Positions 7,843-20,686 are shown, counted from the first letter of the stretch. The stretch: DNA of 64,000 nucleotides from Nocardioides sp. 1609 (GCF_004522105.1 NZ_SPUJ01000003.1:434001-498000), one strand, 5' to 3'. Notes: generated from the letters alone by a model not told the origin. Numbers and translations are program-made.

Positions 7843-9504
7843 TCACTCGCCCTTGCTGATCCCCCAGAAGCGGAAGATGTAGGTCGGGTCGAGGGTCTCC
7901 TCGACGCCGCTCATCTTGCTCGTCGCCACGGCGACGTTCTGACCGTTCCACGACGGGATCAGCGGGACGTCGTTGGCGGTGATGTCCTGCAGCTGGGCGA
8001 TCTGCTCGTCGCGGGTCGCGGTGTCGGTCTCACCGAGCTCCTGGTCGAGCAGCGAGTTGACCTCGGGGTTCGAGTAGCCGTTCTCGAAGAACCCACCGTC
8101 GCGGATGAACGGCGTCAGGTAGTTGTCGGCGTCCAGGATGTCGGGGTACCAGCCGAGGATGAAGAGGTCGTAGGCGCCCTCCTTGTAGAGCGTCTGGTAC
8201 TCCTCCCACTCGGCGTCGGCGAGCTCGACCTCGAACAGGCCGCTCTCGTTGAGCTGGTCGGCGAACTCGGTGGCCTCGTCGACGGCGTTGGGGCCGTAGT
8301 GGGTCGGGGTGTAGCCGAGGGTGATCTTCACCGGGGTGGTCACGCCGGCCTCGTCGAGGATGGCCTTGGCCGCCTCGACGTCGGGAGCGTCGCCGTAGAC
8401 CTCGCTGAAGGAGTCCTTCTGACCGGCGAAGCCGGGCGGGACGATCGACAGCGACGGCGTGACGGTGCCGTCGTAGGCGTTGTCGGCGATGGCCTGGCGG
8501 TCGATCAGCTGCGCCGAGGCCTGGCGGACGGCGACGTCCTTGCCCGGACCGCCCTTGCCGGTCTGCCACACCCAGTAGCGGAACTCGGATCCCTCGCCGC
8601 GCAGCACGTCGACCGTGCCCTCCTCCTCGAGGGAGTTCAGGTCGGTCGGGCTGAGCGTGCGCCACGCGATGTCGACCTGCTCGGAGGCGATCGCGGTGCG
8701 CAGGGCGGCCGGGTCGCTGAAGTAGGTGACGAAGATCTGCGGCGCCGCACCGGCCCGCTCGCCTTCGTAGCTCTCGTTGGCGACGAGCACGGCCTGCTCG
8801 CCCTTCTTGAAGGACTCGAGCGCGTAGGGACCGGAGCCGATCACGGCGTCGTCGGCGGCCAGGGCGTCGGCCGGGAACGACTCCTCGTCGACGATGGACG
8901 TCGTCGCGGTCGACAGCAGCTTGAGGAAGGTGGTGTCGGGCTGGTTGAGGTGGAAGACCACCGTCAGGTCGTCGGGCGTCTCGATCGCACCGTCGGCCAG
9001 CGCCTGGTTCTCGGCGTCGCCGTTGCTGATCGAGCCGAGCAGGACCGAGGACCCGTTGGGGTCGTTGATCTCGAGGTTGCGCTGGAGCGAGAAGAGGACG
9101 TCGGACGACGTCAGCTCGTTGCCGTTGGAGAACGTCAGGCCCTCGCGCAGGGTGCAGGTGATGGTCTCCGGGTCGTCGTAGTCGCACGACTCGGCGGCGT
9201 CACCGACGGGCTCGTCGGCGCCGGCGGGGATCGTGAGGAGCTGCTCGAAGATGTTGTACTGCATGTTCCAGGAGCCGAAGTCGTAGGAGCCGGCCGGGTC
9301 CATGGCGGTGACGGACTCGGTGGTGCCGAGCGTCCACGGTGCGCTGGAGCCGGCGTCGCCGGACCCGCCCCCGCTGTCTCCGCTGTTGCCGCTGTTGCCG
9401 CTGTTGCCGCTGTCGGTCTCCCGCTCGCCGTCACCGCACGCGGCGAGGGTGACGATCAGGGCACTGGCACCGGCGAGTGCCAGGAGCTTGCGTGGGCGAT
9501 TCAC
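7843..9504 (-). CDS. Substrate-binding lipoprotein of the ABC importer (SBP family 5)
   Basis: About 553 residues, the extracellular solute receptor. The signal peptide ends in the lipobox VTLAAC with the lipidated cysteine near residue 23, then a Ser/Gly/Asn linker made of repeated GNS units. The body is the family-5 (OppA/DppA) fold, with the TLREGLTFSNGNELTSSDV motif and the C-terminal QLQDITANDVPLIP stretch. GTG at 9504 is the start; GGAGG lies 9 nt before it. It leads the five-gene operon, and oligopeptides are the default substrate class, though nickel, heme or other ligands are possible in this family. Confidence 0.92.
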   Translation of the reverse strand: MNRPRKLLALAGASALIVTLAACGDGERETDSGNSGNSGNSGDSGGGSGDAGSSAPWTLGTTESVTAMDPAGSYDFGSWNMQYNIFEQLLTIPAGADEPVGDAAESCDYDDPETITCTLREGLTFSNGNELTSSDVLFSLQRNLEINDPNGSSVLLGSISNGDAENQALADGAIETPDDLTVVFHLNQPDTTFLKLLSTATTSIVDEESFPADALAADDAVIGSGPYALESFKKGEQAVLVANESYEGERAGAAPQIFVTYFSDPAALRTAIASEQVDIAWRTLSPTDLNSLEEEGTVDVLRGEGSEFRYWVWQTGKGGPGKDVAVRQASAQLIDRQAIADNAYDGTVTPSLSIVPPGFAGQKDSFSEVYGDAPDVEAAKAILDEAGVTTPVKITLGYTPTHYGPNAVDEATEFADQLNESGLFEVELADAEWEEYQTLYKEGAYDLFILGWYPDILDADNYLTPFIRDGGFFENGYSNPEVNSLLDQELGETDTATRDEQIAQLQDITANDVPLIPSWNGQNVAVATSKMSGVEETLDPTYIFRFWGISKGE

Positions 9505-9661
9505 GTTGCGTCGACCTCCAGGGGGTGTGAGCAGAACCCCGGCAACGTACTCCCCCCGCGTCACCCGCGTCACCCTCGCCGACGCCTCACCGGGTCGCGA
9601 ATTGACAACAATCCGTCTTGCCGGCGCCGGGAGGGGCCGCAGCATCTCCGGTCGGGCGCGC

Positions 9662-10321
9662 TCAGACCGGCAGGAGGTACGCCGCCAGGTCGGTCACGGC
9701 GAGGTCGGCGAGGGTGTCGGCGAAGACTCTCCGCTCCCCCGGTCCGACCGGCACGTGGTGGGGGACGACGAGCACGGTGCACCCGGCGGCCTCGGCCGAG
9801 CGGGCGCCGGTCGGCGAGTCCTCGATGGCCAGGCAGTCGCCGGCGTCCACGCCGAGCAGCCGGGCCGCGGTGAGGTAGGGCTCGGGGTCGGGCTTGCCGC
9901 GGCTGACCTGGTCGCCGGTGACGACGACCTGGAAGGAGCCGGCCGGCAGGTGCTCGAGGATCGGGACGACGAAGCGCTCGTAGGACATCGTCACCAGCGC
10001 GCACGGCACACCGTCGGCGCGCAGCGACGCGAGGAGCTCGCGCCCGCCCGGGCGCCACGGCACCTCCTGCGCGACCAGCCGGACGACGCCGTCGAGCATC
10101 ATCTCAACGATCTCCTCGGCCGGCAGGTCGAGCGGCATGTGCTCGCGGATGAAGCGACCCGAGGCGAGCAGGTCGCTGCCGACCAGCTCGAGGGCGAGCT
10201 CGTGGCTCCACGTGCCGCCGTGCCGCTCGGCCATCTCGAACTGGGTCCGGATCCAGTAGGGCTCGGTGTCGACCAGGGTGCCGTCCATGTCCCACAGCAC
10301 GGCCGCGGGTCGCGTCGTCAC
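9662..10321 (-). CDS. HAD-superfamily hydrolase
   Basis: A 219-residue phosphatase-like protein with the HAD motif I LWDMDGTLVDTEP at residues ~9-21, motif II VTMSYER, and motif III/IV around SRGKPDPEPYLTAARLLG and CLAIEDSPTGARSA. This is the beta-phosphoglucomutase-like/ sugar-phosphatase branch, so a small phosphorylated metabolite is the likely substrate. The GTG at 10321 is 2 nt after the metH stop and has GGAGG 7 nt upstream, so it is translated from the metH message. A link to methionine metabolism is not evident from the sequence. Confidence 0.88.
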   Translation of the reverse strand: MTTRPAAVLWDMDGTLVDTEPYWIRTQFEMAERHGGTWSHELALELVGSDLLASGRFIREHMPLDLPAEEIVEMMLDGVVRLVAQEVPWRPGGRELLASLRADGVPCALVTMSYERFVVPILEHLPAGSFQVVVTGDQVSRGKPDPEPYLTAARLLGVDAGDCLAIEDSPTGARSAEAAGCTVLVVPHHVPVGPGERRVFADTLADLAVTDLAAYLLPV

Positions 10322-10323
10322 GC

Positions 10324-14070
<3,747 letters not shown>

Positions 14071-14221
14071 CGGCTCTCCTCGTGATGGCTCGGACTACGA
14101 GCATGCGGTGCGCCGTCCGGGTCGTGGACAGCCTGCCCAAATCGTGACACCGGCGCCGAACACCGCGAAATCCCCGCGACGTCTCCACGGTCGGTCTCCA
14201 GGACAACGCCGCTCCCCCTTA

Positions 14222-14227
14222 TAGGCT
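14222..14227 (+). promoter_or_regulatory. -10 hexamer of leaderless PAC2 gene
   Basis: TAGGCT, 6 nt upstream of the GTG start at 14234. The hexamer-to-start distance puts the predicted transcription start on the start codon. No good -35 was seen. This site is one example of a pattern repeated across the window. Confidence 0.6.
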
Positions 14228-14233
14228 TCCCGG

Positions 14234-15103
14234 GTGATCGAGATCGACGAGACGTCCGACCTGGTGGCACCCCTGGTGATCGCCGCCTTCGAGGGCTGGA
14301 ACGACGCCGCGGACGCGGCCTCGTCGGTCATCGACCACCTGGTCGAGGTCTGGAACGCGCGCGTGGTCGGCACCGTCGACCCCGAGGACTTCTACGACTT
14401 CCAGGTGAACCGGCCCGCGGTGACCATCGACGACAACGGGCACCGCAAGATCATCTGGCCCACGACGCAGATCGCGATCGCCTCCCCGCCCGACCTCGAC
14501 CGCGACGTCATCCTGATTCGCGGCATCGAGCCGAGCATGCGGTGGCGCCAGTTCTGCGCCGAGCTGCTCGCGGTGTGCGACGAGCTCGGCGGCGAGCTCG
14601 TCGTCACCCTGGGCGCGCTGCTCGCCGACACCCCGCACACCCGGCCGATCCCGGTCTCCGGGACCGCCACCGAGCCCGAGCTGGTCGACCGGCTCAAGCT
14701 CGAGCCGTCGACGTACGAGGGGCCGACCGGGATCGTCGGCGTCTTCCAGGACGCGTGCGTGCGGCTCGACGTCCCGGCGGTGTCCTACTGGGCGGCCGTC
14801 CCCCACTACGTGGCGCAGCCGCCGTGCCCGAAGGCGACGCTGGCGCTGCTGGGTCAGCTCGAGAACCTCCTCGAGGTCTCGATCCCCCTCCTCGACCTCC
14901 CCGACGACGCCCGCGCCTGGGAGCGCGGCGTCGACGAGCTCGCCGAGGAGGACGAGGACATCGCCGAGTACGTCCGCTCCCTCGAGGAGACCCGCGACAC
15001 CGCCGACCTCCCGGAGGCCTCCGGCGAGGCGATCGCCCGCGAGTTCGAGCGCTACCTCAAGCGGCGCGGCGACGAGCCCGACGTCGGGCCCGGCCCGGCC
15101 TGA
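14234..15103 (+). CDS. PAC2-family protein (proteasome-assembly-chaperone-like)
   Basis: A 289-residue actinobacterial PAC2 protein. The start MIEIDETSDLVAPL and the motif AAFEGWNDAADAASSVIDHL are typical of the family, as are FYDFQVNRP, LLADTPHTRP and GLL-type helices later on. The C-terminus is acidic and predicted helical. The family is named from a eukaryotic proteasome assembly chaperone, but its bacterial role is not established. It is divergent from metH and convergent with mshC; the same arrangement is common in Actinobacteria. Leaderless by the -10 position. Confidence 0.87.
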   Translation: MIEIDETSDLVAPLVIAAFEGWNDAADAASSVIDHLVEVWNARVVGTVDPEDFYDFQVNRPAVTIDDNGHRKIIWPTTQIAIASPPDLDRDVILIRGIEPSMRWRQFCAELLAVCDELGGELVVTLGALLADTPHTRPIPVSGTATEPELVDRLKLEPSTYEGPTGIVGVFQDACVRLDVPAVSYWAAVPHYVAQPPCPKATLALLGQLENLLEVSIPLLDLPDDARAWERGVDELAEEDEDIAEYVRSLEETRDTADLPEASGEAIAREFERYLKRRGDEPDVGPGPA

Positions 15104-15240
15104 CGGGGGCGGCCGAACGGGGGCGGCCGAACGGGGGCGGCCGGACGGGGGCGGGATTTCCCCGGTCGACCGGGGAAATCTGAACTGGGCGGCCGATATC
15201 CCGGCCCCCAAGTTCAGGGATCCCCGGTCGACCGGGGAAA
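15103..15240. terminator. Palindrome-rich bidirectional terminator region
   Basis: Between the convergent PAC2 and mshC genes. A 14-bp unit (ACGGGGGCGGCCGA) is repeated three times plus a partial copy (15103-15156). Then a perfect 26-bp palindrome (15155-15180, core CCCCGGTCGACCGGGG), an interrupted inverted repeat (15181-15216, arms TGAACT/AGTTCA), and a second copy of the core palindrome (15221-15238). Position suggests termination from both sides; no U-run follows. Confidence 0.6.
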
Positions 15241-15270
15241 TCCCGGGCCGGGGACCGCCGGCGGAGGCGC

Positions 15271-16515
15271 CTAGAGCAGGACGCCGAGCGCCGCGTCGAC
15301 GACCGCGACGATCGCGAGGGCGGCGTCGGGGTCGGAGTTGTCGGCGAGACCGTCGGTGCCGAGGGTGGCGGCCACCCAGCCGTCGACGGCGGCCAGGGCG
15401 CGCGGGGCGTCCAGGTCGTCGGCCAGGGCGGCGAGCACCTCGGTGACCACCGGCGCGGCCGGGGCGCCGGCGCCGAGGGCGACGGCCTTGCGCCACAGCG
15501 CCAGGGCGTCGACGGCGTCGAAGAGCTCGGCGTCGGTCCACTCCCAGTCGCTGCGGACGTGGTGGCGCAGCAGCGCCAGCCGGATCGCCATCGGGTCGAT
15601 GTCGCTGTTGCGCAGGGCGGAGACGAAGACGAGGTTGCCGCGGGACTTCGACATCTTCTCGCCGTCGTAGCCGACCATGCCGGAGTGGCTGTAGACCTGC
15701 GCGAACGGCGTGCCGGGCGTCAGCGTCTGGGCGTGGCCGGCACACATCTCGTGGTGCGGGAAGATCAGGTCGCTGCCGCCGGCCTGGACCTCGAAGCCGG
15801 CGCCGAGGTGGTGGCGCGCGATGGCGGCGCACTCGATGTGCCACCCCGGGCGGCCGGGGCCGAACGGGCTGTCCCACGACGGCTCGCCCTCGCGCTCGCC
15901 GCGCCAGACGACGCAGTCGAGCGGGTCGCGCTTGCCGGGGGTGTCGGGGTCGCCGCCGCGCTCGCCGAAGAAGCGGAGCATCGTCTCGCGGTCGTAGCCG
16001 GACTCCTGACCGAACGCCGGGTCGGCCGCGACCTCGTAGTACAGGTCCTGCCCGACGCGGTAGACCGCACCCGCCGCCTCGAGCTCCTGGATCATCGCCA
16101 CGGCGAGCGGGATCGACTCGACCGCGCCGACGTAGTGGGCCGGCGGCAGGACACGCAGCGCCTGCATGTCCTGGCGGAACAGCTCGGTCTCCCGCTCGGC
16201 CAGCTCGACCCAGTCGATCCGCACCTTCGCGGCCCGCTCGAGCAGCGGGTCGTCGACGTCGGTGACGTTCTGCACGTAGCTGACCTCGTGGCCGGCGTTG
16301 CGCCAGGCCCGCAGCAGCAGGTCGTAGCCGACGTAGGTGGCCGCGTGGCCGAGGTGGGTGGCGTCGTAGGGGGTGATGCCGCAGACGTAGAGGCGGGCGA
16401 CCCCGGTCTCACCCGGACCCACGGTGACGCGGCCCTGGCTGGCGGTGTCGTGCAGGACGACCGCCGGGGCGGTGACGGCGAGGGGCGGGACCTCCGGGGC
16501 GGGCCAGGAACGCAT
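15271..16515 (-). CDS. mshC: Mycothiol ligase MshC (L-cysteine:GlcN-inositol ligase)
   Basis: 414 residues, the class-I cysteinyl-tRNA-synthetase-like enzyme that joins cysteine to GlcN-myo-inositol in mycothiol synthesis. The HIGH-type signature is HLGHAAT near residue 55 and KMSKS is near 288. Cysteine-binding zinc ligands are seen at [18 protein letters not shown] and FPHHEMC. The N-terminus [12 protein letters not shown] is characteristic of MshC rather than CysS, and no anticodon-binding domain is present. ATG at 16515 is preceded 6 nt away by TAGAGT (16522-16527, minus strand), so the message is probably leaderless. Mycothiol supports the actinobacterial origin of the window. Confidence 0.96.
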   Translation of the reverse strand: MRSWPAPEVPPLAVTAPAVVLHDTASQGRVTVGPGETGVARLYVCGITPYDATHLGHAATYVGYDLLLRAWRNAGHEVSYVQNVTDVDDPLLERAAKVRIDWVELAERETELFRQDMQALRVLPPAHYVGAVESIPLAVAMIQELEAAGAVYRVGQDLYYEVAADPAFGQESGYDRETMLRFFGERGGDPDTPGKRDPLDCVVWRGEREGEPSWDSPFGPGRPGWHIECAAIARHHLGAGFEVQAGGSDLIFPHHEMCAGHAQTLTPGTPFAQVYSHSGMVGYDGEKMSKSRGNLVFVSALRNSDIDPMAIRLALLRHHVRSDWEWTDAELFDAVDALALWRKAVALGAGAPAAPVVTEVLAALADDLDAPRALAAVDGWVAATLGTDGLADNSDPDAALAIVAVVDAALGVLL

Positions 16516-16671
16516 GGGGCGAACTCTAGTGACCCGGGAGCCGTCCGCCGCGCGGTGGTGGGTCGTGGCGACCCCGCGCCGGCCCCGGCCGCGGCACGCC
16601 GGCCGGTGGTGCCGCGCTCCGCCCCGCCTCGCGCGGCGGCGCGTCCGACGGTTCCCCGCCGTGCGGTGCCC

Positions 16672-17415
16672 TCAGAAGGGTGGCCACGGGATCGCGGGGT
16701 ACTCGCCCCGGGGCACCGGCATCACGCCGCGGTCGAGCAGCCGACGGCAGCGGCGGACCAGGGTGTCGATCTCCAGGTCGGTCAGGTGGTCGGCCAGGAC
16801 GTCGCCCAGCTCGGCACCGACGGCCGCGACCACCCGCGCGACGCCGTCGACGTGCTCGTCGTCCAGGGGACGGCCGTGCCAGCCCCACAGCACGGTGCGC
16901 AGCTTGGGCTCGTGGTGGAAGGTCAGCCCGTGGTCGACGCCGTAGCGGTGCCCGGAGGTCATCTCGAGCACGTGGCCGCCCTTGCGGTCGGCGTTGTTGG
17001 TGATGACGTCGAGCACGGCCATCCGGCGCAGCGCCGCACCGTCCTCGTGCACCAGCGTGACCTCGCGGTCGTGCTCGTCGAGCCCGTCGAAGACCGCCAG
17101 GAACCCCTCCGGCACCGCCGCGCCGCGCACGAGCGTCACCGCGTCCTGCTCGGGATCCGGCTCCTGCCACTCCTGGAGCATCCCGGTGCCGTGCGGCCCC
17201 TCGCCGAGCCAGGTGCGCGGGATCACGTCCCAGCCGGTCGCCTGCGAGACGGCGTACGCCGCCACCTCGCGGTCGGCGAGGGTGCCGTCGGGGAAGTCCC
17301 ACAGGGGCCGCTCCCCCGCGATCGGCTTGTAGACGACCTTGGTGCCGTCGAGGTCACCCAGGAACGTCGCGTTCGACGCGGGCATGATCCGCCCACGCAG
17401 CTCCAGCTCGGCCAC
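16672..17415 (-). CDS. SCO1664-family protein (PI3/4-kinase-like fold)
   Basis: About 247 residues. The family is nearly restricted to Actinobacteria and is distantly related to PI3/4- and HipA-like kinases. Visible kinase-like landmarks are GTKVVYKPIAGERPLWDFP (possible ATP lysine), VLDVITNNADRKGGHVL (catalytic loop with D...NN.DR) and YGVDHGLTF (the DFG-like metal site). Its substrate is unknown. The GTG at 17415 lies 17 nt after the stop of DUF3090. It forms a run with DUF3090 and the phosphomutase-like gene, next to mshC, a neighbourhood kept in many actinobacteria. Confidence 0.85.
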   Translation of the reverse strand: MAELELRGRIMPASNATFLGDLDGTKVVYKPIAGERPLWDFPDGTLADREVAAYAVSQATGWDVIPRTWLGEGPHGTGMLQEWQEPDPEQDAVTLVRGAAVPEGFLAVFDGLDEHDREVTLVHEDGAALRRMAVLDVITNNADRKGGHVLEMTSGHRYGVDHGLTFHHEPKLRTVLWGWHGRPLDDEHVDGVARVVAAVGAELGDVLADHLTDLEIDTLVRRCRRLLDRGVMPVPRGEYPAIPWPPF

Positions 17416-17432
17416 CTCGTGCCCGCCGGACC

Positions 17433-18014
17433 TCAGGGTGCCTGCGGGTCGCGACGCCGGAACCCGTTGGCGCGCACGCACAGGTGGCCCTCGGGGTCGA
17501 TCGGCTCGCCGCAGAACGGGCAGGTCGGCCGGCCCGCCTCGAGGACCTGCTCGGCGCGCTGCACGAACGAGCGCGCGGCGGCCGGCGTGATCCGCACGAG
17601 GAAGACCTCCTCGGGCTCGGGCTCCTCGACCTCCTCGTCGGCCTCGTCGGGCGTGATTGCCGCGACCTCGCTGAAGGGGAAGACCTCGATGACCACGCGC
17701 TCGTCGTTCGGGTCCCACGACAGCGTCATCGTGCCGGCGCGGAACTCCTCCTCGATGGGTTGCTCGAGCGGCGCGGAGTCCTCGAGCCCGAGGGGGGCGA
17801 CGGCGGGGACGACCTGGGACGTCGACGTCGTCATCACCTCGTCGAGCAGCTCGTCGACGCGCTCGGCGAGCGCGGCCACCTGCTGCTTCTCCAGGGAGAC
17901 CGACGTGACGCGGACACCGGTGCGGGCCTGCAGGAAGAAGGTGCGGGCGCCGGGCTCACCGACGGTCCCGGTGACGAAGCGCTCCGGCGGGTCGAAGCGA
18001 TGGACGATCGGCAT
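17433..18014 (-). CDS. DUF3090 family protein
   Basis: 193 residues. The start MPIVHRFDPPERFVTGTVGEPG and the C-terminal zinc-ribbon-like CPFCGEPIDPEGHLCVRANG are the hallmarks of DUF3090. The middle part is acidic (DEEVEEPEPEEV). The function of the family is unknown. The ATG at 18014 has a -10-like TAGGCT (18022-18027, minus strand) 7 nt upstream. That hexamer includes the stop codon of the preceding phosphomutase gene, so the gene may have its own promoter inside the run. Confidence 0.9.
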   Translation of the reverse strand: MPIVHRFDPPERFVTGTVGEPGARTFFLQARTGVRVTSVSLEKQQVAALAERVDELLDEVMTTSTSQVVPAVAPLGLEDSAPLEQPIEEEFRAGTMTLSWDPNDERVVIEVFPFSEVAAITPDEADEEVEEPEPEEVFLVRITPAAARSFVQRAEQVLEAGRPTCPFCGEPIDPEGHLCVRANGFRRRDPQAP

Positions 18015-18024
18015 GCTGACCAGC

Positions 18025-18756
18025 CTAGGAGACGGTGCCTGGCGGCGTGCCGGGGCCCGCGCCGCCGCCCACCGGGGCGTCGGCGCTCGCGCGGCGGCGG
18101 CGTCCCTTCCTGGCCGGCGGCGGGTTGAGCCAGGCCAGGTCGCCGGCGTGGGTGTTGGTGGCCAGCACGTAGGGCCGCGACGCGGTGTAGCGGATGATGG
18201 AGAGCGACGCCGGGTCGACGTTGATCCGCTGGAAGAGGTCGAGGTGCATGCCGAGGGCGTCGGCGAGCACCGACTTGATGATGTCGCCGTGGCTGACCGC
18301 GACCCAGACGGCGCCCGCACCGTGCTCGGCCTCGATCGCGGCGTCGTGACGACGGATCGCGGCGACCGACCGGGCCTGCATCGTCGCCATCGACTCCCCT
18401 CCCGGGAAGACCGCCGCCGAGGGCTGGCTCTGCACGGTCCGCCACAGCGGCTCCTTGGCGAGGTCCTTGAGCTGGCGGCCCTGCCACTCGCCGTAGTCGC
18501 ACTCCGAGATCCCCTTGTCGGTGAGGACCTTCAGCTCGTCGTCGCGACCGGCGAGGAGCGCCTTGGCCGTCTGCCGGCAACGCTCGAGCGGGCTGCTCAG
18601 GACCCCGGCCAGCCGGACCGGTGCGATCCGCTCCCCCGCCCGGGTGGCCTGCTCGGCGCCGACGTCGTCGAGGCGGACGCCGGCGAGCCGGCCGGCGAGC
18701 ATGCCCGACGCGTTGGCCGTCGTCCGGCCGTGTCGGACGAGGATCACGGTTGCCAT
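18025..18756 (-). CDS. MSMEG_4193-family histidine phosphatase/phosphomutase
   Basis: 243 residues of the histidine phosphatase superfamily. The catalytic RHG motif is in LVRHGRTTANASGMLAGRL near residue 7, the second conserved region is SSPLERCRQTA, and the distal histidine is in VAVSHGDIIKSVLADALG. The C-terminus is basic (ARKGRRRRAS). The subfamily is tied by genome context to DUF3090 and SCO1664 proteins; its substrate is not known. The ATG at 18756 is 7 nt after TAGAGT (18764-18769, minus strand); the leader is absent. It is divergent from corA, and the two genes' starts are only 32 bp apart. Confidence 0.9.
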   Translation of the reverse strand: MATVILVRHGRTTANASGMLAGRLAGVRLDDVGAEQATRAGERIAPVRLAGVLSSPLERCRQTAKALLAGRDDELKVLTDKGISECDYGEWQGRQLKDLAKEPLWRTVQSQPSAAVFPGGESMATMQARSVAAIRRHDAAIEAEHGAGAVWVAVSHGDIIKSVLADALGMHLDLFQRINVDPASLSIIRYTASRPYVLATNTHAGDLAWLNPPPARKGRRRRASADAPVGGGAGPGTPPGTVS

Positions 18757-18763
18757 GCTCTGG

Positions 18764-18782
18764 ACTCTAGAAGGTCTACCGT
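18764..18782. promoter_or_regulatory. Paired divergent -10 elements (phosphomutase / corA)
   Basis: Only 32 bp separate the two divergent start codons. On the minus strand TAGAGT (18764-18769) serves the phosphomutase gene. On the plus strand TACCGT (18777-18782) lies 6 nt before the corA GTG. The two polymerases must compete for the same stretch. Confidence 0.6.
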
Positions 18783-18788
18783 GAGCGC

Positions 18789-19772
18789 GTGATCGTCGAC
18801 AGCGCCGTCTACCGGCACGGCGTCCGGCTCCCCGTCGACTGTGCGTCGCACGACTACCCGGCCCTGCGTGCCGCGGCGGCGTCCGAGGACGGCTTCGTGT
18901 GGCTCGGCCTCTACCAGCCCAGCGAGATCGAGCTCGGCGAGGTCGCGGAGGCGTTCGGGCTGCACCGCCTCGCCGTCGAGGACGCCGTCAAGGCCCACCA
19001 GCGGCCCAAGCTCGAGCAGTACGGCGACGACCTGTTCCTCGTGCTCAAGACGCTCTGGTACGTCGACGAGGACGACGCCGTGGAGACCGGTGAGATCAAC
19101 ATGTTCGTGGGCCACGACTTCGTGATCACCGTCCGGCACGGGAAGGGATCGCAACTGCAGACCGCGCGCCGGTTCCTCGAGCACACCGAGCGCGTCCTCA
19201 CCAAGGGTCCGGTCTCGGTCGTCTACGCCGTGTGCGACACCGTCGTCGACGCGTACCTCGACGTCGTCGAGGACCTCCAGGAGGACGTCGACGAGGTCGA
19301 GGAGTCGGTCTTCTCCGACGAGCGCACCAAGGACTCGGCGCGCATCTACACGCTCAAGCGCGAGATCGCGGAGGTCCGGCGGGCGGTGATGCCGCTGCGC
19401 GAGCCGATGCGCCGGTTCGCCTCCGGCACGGTGCCGGGCGCGGAGAACGAGGAGGCCGCGCCGTTCTTCCGCGACGTCGTCGACCACCTGACCCAGGCCG
19501 CCGAGGCCGTCGACACCCTCGACCAGCTCCTCTCGACCGCCTTCGACGCCCACGTCGCCGCGATCTCGGTGCAGCAGAACGACGACATGCGCCGCATCTC
19601 GGCCGGGGCCGCGCTGGTCGTGGTGCCGACGCTCATCGCCGGCGTCTACGGGATGAACTTCGAGCACATGCCCGAGCTGAGGTGGACCTTCGGCTACCCG
19701 TTCGCCCTGCTGCTGATGGGCGGCGTCGCCGCGATGCTGTTCTGGTTCTTCAAGCGCTCCGGCTGGCTGTAG
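18789..19772 (+). CDS. corA: CorA-type magnesium/cobalt channel
   Basis: 327 residues. A large N-terminal cytoplasmic domain, a long helical linker (YAVCDTVVDAYLDVVEDLQED...), then two transmembrane helices at the C-terminus separated by the selectivity motif YGMNF near residue 287. The length and the KxSGW-like basic C-tail (FKRSGWL) match CorA. It mediates Mg2+ (and Co2+) uptake. GTG at 18789 is chosen because it lies directly downstream of a -10 and the protein starts MIVDSAVYRHG, similar to family members. Confidence 0.95.
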   Translation: MIVDSAVYRHGVRLPVDCASHDYPALRAAAASEDGFVWLGLYQPSEIELGEVAEAFGLHRLAVEDAVKAHQRPKLEQYGDDLFLVLKTLWYVDEDDAVETGEINMFVGHDFVITVRHGKGSQLQTARRFLEHTERVLTKGPVSVVYAVCDTVVDAYLDVVEDLQEDVDEVEESVFSDERTKDSARIYTLKREIAEVRRAVMPLREPMRRFASGTVPGAENEEAAPFFRDVVDHLTQAAEAVDTLDQLLSTAFDAHVAAISVQQNDDMRRISAGAALVVVPTLIAGVYGMNFEHMPELRWTFGYPFALLLMGGVAAMLFWFFKRSGWL

Positions 19773-19789
19773 GACCCCGGAGGACCGGC

Positions 19790-20614
19790 TCAGGCCACGA
19801 GGACGCCGGTGGCCAGCAGCGCCAGGGTCGCGATGCCGAGCGCGACGCGGTAGAGCACGAACGGCGTGTAGGACCGGGTCGAGACGTAGCGCAGCAGCCA
19901 CGCGATGGCGGCGTACCCGACGACGAAGGACACGACCGTGCCGACCAGGGTGGGACCCCAGCCGTAGGGGTTGTCGCCGCCGGGGATCTCCTTGAGCTCG
20001 AACAGCCCCGCGCCGACGACGGCCGGGATGGCGAGCAGGAACGCGTAGCGGGTGGCGGCCTCGCGGTCGTAGCCGAGGGCCCGGCCCATCGACAGCGTGG
20101 CGCCCGAGCGGGACACCCCGGGCACCAGCGCCATCGCCTGCGCCGCACCCATCAGGACGGCGTCGCGCAGCGTCATCTGCTTGATCGCCTTCTCGGTGCG
20201 CCCGAACCGGTCCGCGAGGCCGAGCACGACGCCCATCACGATCAGGGTCGTGGCGATGATCCACAGGTTGCGGAAGTCGCGCTCGATGAGGTCCTTGAGG
20301 AGGATCCCGAGGACGACGATCGGCAGCGACCCGATGATGATGAACCAGCCCATCCGGGCGTCGATGTGCCCGCGCAGCTCGGGCTTGAGGAGCGAGCGCA
20401 CCCACATCGAGGCGATCCGCCAGATGTCCTCGCGGAAGTAGATCAGCACGGCCAGCTCGGTGCCGATCTGGATGACAGCGGTGAACGCCGCGCCCGGGTC
20501 GCCCCACCCGAACACCTCCGGGTAGATGCGCAGGTGGGCGCTGCTGGAGATCGGCAGGAACTCCGTCAGACCTTGGATGACCCCGAGCACGACGGCCTGC
20601 AGCAGCTCCAACAC
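19790..20614 (-). CDS. uppP: Undecaprenyl-diphosphatase UppP
   Basis: About 274 residues of the BacA/UppP family, which recycles undecaprenyl pyrophosphate for cell-wall synthesis and gives bacitracin tolerance. The motifs QGLTEFLPISSSAH near the N-terminus and PGVSRSGATLSMG in the middle form the active site; about eight hydrophobic helices are visible. Start: GTG at 20620 or the in-frame GTG at 20614. A -10-like TACCGT (20622-20627, minus strand) is 7 nt before the second, which fits the leaderless pattern, so I prefer 20614. It is convergent with corA and divergent from the aldo/keto reductase gene. Confidence 0.93.
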   Translation of the reverse strand: MLELLQAVVLGVIQGLTEFLPISSSAHLRIYPEVFGWGDPGAAFTAVIQIGTELAVLIYFREDIWRIASMWVRSLLKPELRGHIDARMGWFIIIGSLPIVVLGILLKDLIERDFRNLWIIATTLIVMGVVLGLADRFGRTEKAIKQMTLRDAVLMGAAQAMALVPGVSRSGATLSMGRALGYDREAATRYAFLLAIPAVVGAGLFELKEIPGGDNPYGWGPTLVGTVVSFVVGYAAIAWLLRYVSTRSYTPFVLYRVALGIATLALLATGVLVA

Positions 20615-20686
20615 CCGCACAACGGTAGTGGTCGTGCCCGCGAGCCACCGCGCCGAGCCCTGGCGTGTTCGTCTAGGTTTTCAGTC

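Noticed and set aside
3340..9504. Peptide importer as partner of the secreted peptide
   Set aside because: An Opp-type importer could import a signal peptide, but it is 20 kb away with no sequence link, so it was not included in the peptide finding.
14071..14233. Cobalamin or SAM riboswitch upstream of metH
   Set aside because: No B12-box-like or SAM-box-like conserved segments were seen; the region is short and shared with the PAC2 promoter.
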